DNA from: Spirosoma foliorum
GTDB lineage: Bacteria; Bacteroidota; Bacteroidia; Cytophagales; Spirosomataceae
Length of the DNA: 64,000 bases
Assembly: GCF_014117325.1 (NCBI RefSeq)
Contig: NZ_CP059732.1
Span: forward strand, 3,795,001-3,859,000
Direction: 5' to 3'
The notes under the pieces are model-generated. The model was not told where the DNA came from. It saw only the letters and a program-made list of their open reading frames with translations, and ran no database searches. Shown one piece after another: positions 59,101 to 64,000 of this stretch (position 1 is its first letter; each line of letters opens with the position of its first letter). The position numbers and the translations under genes are program-made.

Positions 59101-59138
59101 GGCGTAACCAGACTAACCACTGGTTACGCCTTCTTTTT
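59101..59138 (+). terminator. intrinsic terminator
   Basis: Perfect 10-bp stem GGCGTAACCA (59101-59110) with TGGTTACGCC (59121-59130), followed by TTCTTTTT. Confidence 0.85.
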
Positions 59139-59334
59139 GGCGTACCCATGAACCAAAGGTCAGAACTAATTTTATACAAAAAAATTTATATGTATAAAAA
59201 CAAAAAACTAACCATTTTGGCACGGTGTTTGAGCAGGCCAAAATCCTTGTCAATCTTTTTTATAACAACCCCAAACCTTAAGCCTAGAGCCACTTTTACA
59301 AAGTTTCCACTAATTACATTTATTAAATTCGTGC

Positions 59335-59562
59335 ATGTCAAAACATACAATTGCTTTTGTCGGTAAGTCCGGACATTTATATGTACTCAGAAATGAAGGG
59401 CTCGTTTATTCAGAAATTAAACCTCAGTATGCAAAACGGGAATCGATCGAGCAGTACAATAATCGAACGGGCTGGCCAGTGTATGTTTCTGCGGACGAAG
59501 CAATGGCCGACTTTGACCGGGAAGTGACGATTGATCCGGGGACGATGAAGGCCTCTGTGTGA
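59335..59562 (+). CDS. small uncharacterised protein
   Basis: A 75-residue protein (MSKHTIAFVGKSGHLYVLRN...) with alternating strands and a polar C-terminus. No family is recognised. It lies alone between the replication module and the next gene. Confidence 0.5.
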   Translation: MSKHTIAFVGKSGHLYVLRNEGLVYSEIKPQYAKRESIEQYNNRTGWPVYVSADEAMADFDREVTIDPGTMKASV

Positions 59563-59677
59563 AAGAAGTTATAAGGGTTTAAGTCCGTCAGTCATTTATT
59601 GCGCCCGTTATTACAAAAGCCACATTACTTCTAAGAGCTTGGTGTACATTTGTTTAAGCAGTAGTCGCTACTAAACA

Positions 59678-60640
59678 ATGGCAAGAAAAAGATCTAGATC
59701 ACAAAGCGCAAATCAAGCTCCAACTCCGCCAAATCCAGTCTGTTCACCAGTTGCTACACAATCAACGGCAACGAATACCCATGCGGCTTCTCCTTTGCAA
59801 TCAACTCAGACATGGAGTCAAAAATGGAAGGAAAATGCTCCTTCAAATGGGTTTCAGAAAGTAAATATGATTGCAAGTATAGTCTTAGCTTTCTTTTCTG
59901 GAGCCTTGGCCCTACTTACGTTTTTTCAACAGGCGGACATTAAGGGGATGAGCGATTTGCTAATTAAACAAGATTCATCCATAAGCTTTTTAAAAACTCT
60001 TGCGGCCCAAAGTAAGATGCTCGCTAATCAAAATCGAGAACTACTAGTTAGTCAAAATCATTCACTGAGTTTACTTACTAGGCAAACAATATCGATACAA
60101 GAACAGACTAAGGAGGAATTGGCGGCTACAAAGCCTATACTTAGAATTAACCCAGAGATCTATCTTGTAACATTGCCAGACCCTAGTGCTTCACGGATAC
60201 AGATAGGAATACAAAACTATGGCCAGCGGCAAGCAAAAAATATTCAACTAAGGATTAACTGGTTTTTGATTAATGATGGTAAAATTCAATTCAAGACTAG
60301 GGGAGGGAAAAATTATCCAGAACCTTTAGATACACAACAAATTACTACATATACTTTTGATTTTAGCAATGTTGCTGCAGCTAAAATGTACTTTTCAAAG
60401 GCTTATGTTGTAATCTCTGTTGAATATATTGATGCTCGGACCCAAAATAAAGAAAAGAATCAAATTATTGCAAAAATGAATTTGAGGAATGCTATGAACG
60501 ACGATTACCTTATCCTTGGAAGAACTGTAGTACTTGGAAAAGAACGTGTTTTGATTGAAAAAGCAATTCGAACTAAGCAATTGTTAGAAAATAATGCTAA
60601 CAATACGATCGATGTGCCTTTGGACACATCGATTTATTAA
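59678..60640 (+). CDS. single-pass membrane protein with coiled coil, possible cargo gene
   Basis: A 320-residue protein with a low-complexity Ser/Thr/Pro/Gln-rich N-terminal part (about 1-60), a membrane segment (about 66-86, NMIASIVLAFFSGALALLTFF), a coiled-coil portion (about 90-150) and a beta-rich C-terminal domain. The DNA is noticeably more AT-rich than its neighbours, which suggests separate acquisition. It is placed where satellites carry accessory cargo. No family is recognised. Confidence 0.6.
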   Translation: MARKRSRSQSANQAPTPPNPVCSPVATQSTATNTHAASPLQSTQTWSQKWKENAPSNGFQKVNMIASIVLAFFSGALALLTFFQQADIKGMSDLLIKQDSSISFLKTLAAQSKMLANQNRELLVSQNHSLSLLTRQTISIQEQTKEELAATKPILRINPEIYLVTLPDPSASRIQIGIQNYGQRQAKNIQLRINWFLINDGKIQFKTRGGKNYPEPLDTQQITTYTFDFSNVAAAKMYFSKAYVVISVEYIDARTQNKEKNQIIAKMNLRNAMNDDYLILGRTVVLGKERVLIEKAIRTKQLLENNANNTIDVPLDTSIY

Positions 60641-60672
60641 AAATGCCTCGTCTGTTGAACAAGGCATTTTTA
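60641..60672 (+). terminator. intrinsic terminator of the 59678 gene
   Basis: Stem AAATGCCT (60641-60648) with AGGCATTT (60662-60669) and following T residues, immediately after the TAA. The rest of the gap up to 60963 shows no feature. Confidence 0.75.
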
Positions 60673-60963
60673 ATAATTGAATTCGGGCTTAAACTCATAC
60701 TAATTACTGACTTAAAAACATTCAGGCTTTTACAGAAATGCCATTAATGTACTGGTTTGCCTCATCCATAGTTTGAAACTGATTTAGATACTGGCTGCCT
60801 AGGAACACCATATACCGGTAAATGGAGAACTTGTTTTCTTTTATAGAGAGCATATATAAGGAAGGTTTATTTGTATGCCGAAAATAAAAACATGACTTCA
60901 ATTTTTTAAACAGAATAGCATAAGTTGATTATTTGGCGATTTGGTAGCCTGTGCAGTAAGAAT

Positions 60964-60996
60964 AAAAAATGCCCGGTTCAATCGACCGGGCATTTT
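60964..60996 (-). terminator. terminator of the lysis operon
   Basis: Perfect 12-bp stem (60966-60977 with 60985-60996, GCCCGGT/ACCGGGC core) with T residues in the descending arm and beyond on the minus strand. It lies 36 bp after the lysin stop; it could also work in the other direction. Confidence 0.85.
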
Positions 60997-61031
60997 CGAA
61001 CCTTCCTCTTTTTTAATCAAAAACTACTCAA

Positions 61032-61595
61032 TCAAAACAGTACAGCCAGTGCAATTTTACATTTGGCTAAAAATGCCTGACGCTCAACCCAGCCATTCGG
61101 AAACTGGCGCTTCTCCGTGGGTTTGGGGATATGACCAATATTGACAATGCAGGATATCTGCCATACCTGATCCCTGTCAGCATAGATCGACAAACTTCGA
61201 TCCTTCCAGTAGTCACAGGCGGAGGTTACCCACCACTGCGGCTCTTCCAGTAGTTCCGGATTATCGACACAATCAATATTGTGTCTGCGCGAAAAGGCCA
61301 GGTAGTTTTTATAACCTGTGGTTTGAAAACCTCCCCGACCTTTGAACTTGATCCCGTAGCCTTTCACGGTATTACCCAGATCCTTTCGTCCTTCGTAAGC
61401 GGCTCCGGATGCATACTCTTCGGTCGCTTTCATTCGGTCGCTTTCGTGTAGCATCTGAGCCAGAAAGTGAGCGAGTCTGAGGAATGTATTGATCTGATAT
61501 TGCACGATTAATACATTCAGCCAATCTACGTATTTAGCGGCCGACTTTCGATCGGCACCGCAGGTAACAAGAATATCAACGGTTAGTGGTTTCAT
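61032..61595 (-). CDS. glycoside hydrolase family 19-like endolysin
   Basis: A 187-residue muralytic enzyme of the GH19 chitinase/lysozyme fold, expected to degrade peptidoglycan at the end of the phage cycle. The catalytic glutamate is in FLAQMLHESDRMKATEEYA (Glu51), with further family blocks YEGRKDLGNTVKGYGIKFKGRGGFQTTGYKNY and WWVTSACDYWKDR. No signal peptide, so a holin is required; a candidate is at 62718. It overlaps a 38-residue upstream frame by ATGA. Confidence 0.9.
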   Translation of the reverse strand: MKPLTVDILVTCGADRKSAAKYVDWLNVLIVQYQINTFLRLAHFLAQMLHESDRMKATEEYASGAAYEGRKDLGNTVKGYGIKFKGRGGFQTTGYKNYLAFSRRHNIDCVDNPELLEEPQWWVTSACDYWKDRSLSIYADRDQVWQISCIVNIGHIPKPTEKRQFPNGWVERQAFLAKCKIALAVLF

Positions 61596-61708
61596 TCGCT
61601 TTGTGGTTGTTTATCCCGTCCAAGGGCTACATCACCTTGTGCGGAAATGAGTGTCATCTTTTCCTGCCAGTTTCGGGCTTTTTCGATTTGCTGTGCAAGT
61701 GTTTCCAT
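61592..61708 (-). CDS. 38-residue small protein upstream of endolysin
   Basis: A small charged frame (METLAQQIEKARNWQEKMTL...) whose TGA overlaps the endolysin ATG. It resembles the short helical phage proteins found beside lysins. Function unknown, translation supported by coupling. Confidence 0.6.
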   Translation of the reverse strand: METLAQQIEKARNWQEKMTLISAQGDVALGRDKQPQSE

Positions 61709-61719
61709 GTTCGTATGGG

Positions 61720-62091
61720 TTAGTTGATTAATGGTGTTACAGAAATGTCCAGGTAAAATTGTGGATCGGGGGTGTAGCCTTCTTTATCCGGATGATACCC
61801 ACCCCGGTAAATGTTAATGACGTACGAATGTCTGCCACCGGGCAAAACGCTATACATATAATAAGTTGGCTCCTTGTACGCGGCCTCCCCTCGGCCTGTC
61901 AGGATATAATCAAACTGCTGGATTAGCTCCAGGTGAGGTTTCGGATTATTAACCCAGGGAATAGCGATCAGATCACAGTCCCGGTTCATACTCCCATGCA
62001 GCACCAGGTTATAGCCCATCTCCCTCGCCTTTTCCTGCATCAGGTTTAGAAAGTGAGCATACAGCATGGGTTTGGTTTGGATCGCTTTCAT
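61720..62091 (-). CDS. uncharacterised protein in the lysis operon
   Basis: A 123-residue soluble protein with HGSMNRDCDLIAIPW, an alpha/beta core and a strand-rich end (YTPDPQFYLDISVTPLIN). The same kind of protein appears in Bacteroidota phages next to lysis genes, but no function is known. It lies 1 bp after the membrane protein gene. Confidence 0.58.
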   Translation of the reverse strand: MKAIQTKPMLYAHFLNLMQEKAREMGYNLVLHGSMNRDCDLIAIPWVNNPKPHLELIQQFDYILTGRGEAAYKEPTYYMYSVLPGGRHSYVINIYRGGYHPDKEGYTPDPQFYLDISVTPLIN

Positions 62092-62092
62092 G

Positions 62093-62716
62093 TTAGTTTC
62101 GCTCTTTCTGCTGATTGGTCGTAATTCGATGAAGCCGCAAACTCTGATCCGTCAGGCGCGAATTGACCTCATCCAGATTTTTATCTAGCTTCTGCCGGTA
62201 GGCCGCCGAGGTCGCATCCTGTTTGGCATAATTTCGCTTCAGGTCAACGATTTCCGCTTTTTGCGACTCCAGCTGGCTTTTCATCTCGTCCTGATTCCGG
62301 ATCGCATAGTTTAGTTTCTGCTCGAAGCGAAGCAGGAAACTAACCCCACCCTCGTAGACTGACCCGACGCACCAAACCGTGAAGAGTAGTCCCAGAATCG
62401 GCAGGATAAACCACAGCAGCCGACGGTTCAGAGCTTCGCGTTTACTCGTTGGTAATGGTCGGATATAGCCATGCAGGGCAGTCGTAACGGCCGTTATGGC
62501 CAGCACGAACATGGTCACTACGGCCACTTCAAACGTGAATCGTCGCATGAAAAACGTGGTCAGAAATGTCACTAGGCACATAAACGATAAGAGGTAAATG
62601 GGGATAGGTAACCACCATTTGACCTCATGCATACTCATGCAGGTAATGAGAAGGGCAACGAAACCGGTTGCGGTTGAACCCTGTAATAGTCGGAACAGAA
62701 TCTCTTCCTGTATCAT
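62093..62716 (-). CDS. membrane protein with coiled coil in the lysis operon
   Basis: A 207-residue protein with about four membrane helices (about 10-28, 36-52, 62-82, 99-118) and a C-terminal coiled coil (about 130-200, DEMKSQLESQKAEIVDLKRNYAKQ). It could assist lysis or superinfection exclusion. No family is recognised. Confidence 0.6.
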   Translation of the reverse strand: MIQEEILFRLLQGSTATGFVALLITCMSMHEVKWWLPIPIYLLSFMCLVTFLTTFFMRRFTFEVAVVTMFVLAITAVTTALHGYIRPLPTSKREALNRRLLWFILPILGLLFTVWCVGSVYEGGVSFLLRFEQKLNYAIRNQDEMKSQLESQKAEIVDLKRNYAKQDATSAAYRQKLDKNLDEVNSRLTDQSLRLHRITTNQQKERN

Positions 62717-62717
62717 G

Positions 62718-63089
62718 TTATTCTTTCGGTTTAAGTCGTGCTTTAATCGTGTCGTATGCGTCTAGTAATGTTTCAATGATCACCTTGATGGGCGTTGTTT
62801 GAAACTGCTTTCCCACGGTCTCCATGCCACCTAAAAAGAAATTGGCCATAAACGCCAGGCCGCTACCCGCAAACCACCATTCGCCCATGTCCCAGTGCCT
62901 GACGTAGCATACCCCAAACGTGATGATGTAGCCGGCGATGATGGCGATCAGGGCACTGGCCAGCCCTTCCCGAATCGGTACCGCCCGGTTTCGCAAGAAA
63001 TGGACGGTTGCTCCAGCCACCACACCCAACAACAGTTTCATTTCTGGCGGCATGGCCTCCCAAAATGCGTCCCAAGATTCTTTGTTCAT
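62718..63089 (-). CDS. holin-like membrane protein
   Basis: A 123-residue protein with three hydrophobic helices (about 19-32, 42-62, 72-88), a short charged N-terminus and a basic end (KARLKPKE), as in phage holins. Its place between the spanin-like genes and the endolysin fits a holin, which forms the membrane holes that release the lysin. Family identity is not certain. Confidence 0.65.
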   Translation of the reverse strand: MNKESWDAFWEAMPPEMKLLLGVVAGATVHFLRNRAVPIREGLASALIAIIAGYIITFGVCYVRHWDMGEWWFAGSGLAFMANFFLGGMETVGKQFQTTPIKVIIETLLDAYDTIKARLKPKE

Positions 63090-63127
63090 TTTTCACGGTT
63101 GGGTTGAGTGGGTACTATGACTATTGA

Positions 63128-63463
63128 CTAGGGCTTTCCTTCGATGCGCCTGAGCACTTTTTCTACTTTGGCTCGTTGGCGCTTCAACCTCCAGAGCGGA
63201 AACCAGCCAACCGGTTCATACAGCGCATGTCGCACATCATCAACCAGCGCATCACAAAAGGCACTTTTCGTTATCAGTTTCGGATTCTCGACCAACAATC
63301 GCCCGTAATCAGTTAGCTGCCGATTGATTTCTTCTTTGCGCTCTCTGGTTGATAAACTGTCGGTTGGCTGACAAAATGCTGTCGGTTTCAGCATCGAGGT
63401 CAGCATCAGAAAGACTAGCAGCGTGAACACTGTCTTTGGCCAGTACCTGAGCTTGTTGTTCAT
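63128..63463 (-). CDS. o-spanin-like exported protein
   Basis: A 111-residue protein with an N-terminal export signal (YWPKTVFTLLVFLMLTSMLKPTAFC) and a charged helical rest. The first 155 bases overlap the end of the gene at 63309-63761 in another frame on the same strand, which is a characteristic layout of spanin pairs. A cysteine after the signal might be lipidated but the lipobox is weak. Confidence 0.6.
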   Translation of the reverse strand: MNNKLRYWPKTVFTLLVFLMLTSMLKPTAFCQPTDSLSTRERKEEINRQLTDYGRLLVENPKLITKSAFCDALVDDVRHALYEPVGWFPLWRLKRQRAKVEKVLRRIEGKP

Positions 63464-63761
63464 AGTTGATTTTGATTGTGGCCGTAGCCGTGTTAATGGT
63501 AGTCTTCAATGCGGTTGAATCCTCCCGAAGGCGGGAAACGAGGGTGCCGGCAACGTGCAGATCCTGTTTGGCCTGCCTGAGCTTAGTTTCCTTTTGCTTG
63601 TTACTGTACAGCGCCAGGATCAGACAAGCGATCAGGACCATGACCAATACAAATGGATTATTGCTGATCCAGCGAAATCCATTGACGAGCCAGCGAAGGG
63701 CTGTGTTTCCAAGAAAATACCAGGCTTTGCTGAAAAAGAGTTTGATGGCTGCGAGTGTCAT
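63309..63761 (-). CDS. i-spanin-like single-pass protein
   Basis: A 150-residue protein with one membrane segment (about 37-53, FVLVMVLIACLILALYS) near the N-terminus and a periplasmic coiled coil (KETKLRQAKQDLHVAGTLVSRL). This is the topology of inner-membrane spanins, which fuse the inner and outer membranes in the last step of lysis. It starts the leftward lysis operon. The 157 bp before the next gene show no attachment repeat. Confidence 0.6.
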   Translation of the reverse strand: MTLAAIKLFFSKAWYFLGNTALRWLVNGFRWISNNPFVLVMVLIACLILALYSNKQKETKLRQAKQDLHVAGTLVSRLREDSTALKTTINTATATIKINYEQQAQVLAKDSVHAASLSDADLDAETDSILSANRQFINQRAQRRNQSAAN

Positions 63762-63918
63762 GTTAGCCTAAAATATTTTGTAACCGTTCGTGACTTTTTA
63801 AACGTATCTGCATCTATAGAGTAGTAGAATATTCAGAAGGGTATCCAGATAATTACCTAAGTAGCCATTCGATACGCTTTAATTGATGTTTCTACATATA
63901 CCGTAACAACCCAGAAAT

Positions 63919-64000
63919 ATGAAAGCCTCATTTAACTTCATCCGCTTTGGCATCCTTGCCCTCTCCATTTCCCTGTCTGCACTTCTAATGAGCTGCGAGA
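63919..64000 (+). CDS. lipoprotein, N-terminus only (cut by window edge)
   Basis: The first 27 codons encode a lipoprotein signal ending in LLMSC at the lipobox (MKASFNFIRFGILALSISLS...). The remainder is beyond the window. It probably marks the return to chromosomal DNA to the right of the island. Confidence 0.6.
   Translation, partial: MKASFNFIRFGILALSISLSALLMSCE

Larger units (their letters stand above)
45903..63761. mobile_element. integrated phage-satellite-like island
   Basis: The 17.9-kb stretch from integrase to the last lysis gene has a phage-type layout. Integrase and CI repressor run leftward, early/control and replication genes run rightward (48465-58752), and a leftward lysis cassette closes it (61032-63761). 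No terminase, portal, capsid, tail or packaging gene is seen. Boundaries are set by the integrase end and the spanin start because no flanking direct repeat could be identified. Several proteins (DUF4494-, RyR-, NUMOD1- and DUF3850-like) are typical of Bacteroidota phages. Confidence 0.75.

Noticed and set aside
59010..59366. A 118-codon frame in the AT-rich gap
   Set aside because: It spans a strong terminator at 59101-59138 and overlaps the start of the 59335 gene; composition is not protein-like.
45800..63918. Attachment-site repeats for the island
   Set aside because: I compared 45800-45902 with 63762-63918 by eye; only short AT-rich words are shared, and no direct repeat or tRNA end was found. 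The boundaries stay provisional.
1..64000. tRNA or rRNA genes
   Set aside because: No tRNA-like T-arm/acceptor pattern or rRNA segment was noticed on either strand in the intergenic regions.

Overview
The window looks like chromosome from a Bacteroidota bacterium, most likely of the Cytophagales/Spirosoma-like branch. This is inferred from gene content: an S8 peptidase ending in a type IX secretion sorting domain, two DUF2911 proteins, a giant beta-propeller sensor kinase with a LytTR regulator, MiaE, several lipoboxes, and few clear Shine-Dalgarno sites.

Layout. 1-8.8 kb: chromosomal genes (a sialate O-acetylesterase cut by the window edge, a beta-barrel-like protein, DUF2911, a long acyl-CoA dehydrogenase), a HigBA-type toxin-antitoxin pair and an AddB-like nuclease. 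9.35-23.1 kb: a complete type I-B-like CRISPR-Cas locus. It has 23 repeats and 22 spacers, a leader at the cas2 end, then cas2, cas1, a protein-kinase-like gene, cas4, cas3, cas5, cas7, cas8, a DUF3800 gene on the opposite strand, cas6, and a divergent WYL regulator. 23.1-45.8 kb: ordinary chromosome, including miaE, msrA, an uncharacterised four-gene envelope cluster with a membrane-anchored Ppx/GppA-like ATPase fold, a secreted subtilase, a macrodomain protein, a LytTR two-component pair, sugar/lipid metabolism genes and a Na+-coupled symporter. 45.9-63.8 kb: an integrated phage-like island. It has integrase, CI-type repressor, early control genes, a replication module (DnaB-like helicase, DnaQ-like exonuclease, Pol-X-like protein) and a lysis cassette, but no capsid, terminase, portal or tail gene, so it resembles a phage satellite or a strongly reduced prophage. 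A new lipoprotein gene begins at the right edge.

How the parts connect. The most interesting signals are CRISPR-derived RNA elements outside the array. Upstream of cas8 (20074-20123) a degenerate half-repeat, a 21-nt spacer-like sequence and a second degenerate half-repeat form a minimal CRISPR. Its first 11 guide bases match the cas8 upstream region at 20016-20026 except at position 6, a position known to be flipped out in Cascade targeting. This fits a CreR/CreA-like RNA that would make Cascade repress its own operon. Separately, one perfect copy of the array repeat sits alone between higB and higA, pointing into higA, so Cas6 or Cascade may act on this toxin-antitoxin transcript. A small kinase-like protein inside the adaptation gene cluster is a third unusual feature.

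Intergenic DNA is rich in perfect inverted repeats. One family is a MITE-like element with terminal inverted repeats and an apparent TAAGAA target duplication; another has locus-specific arms. All functional statements rest on motif recognition from the translated sequence; no database search was possible.
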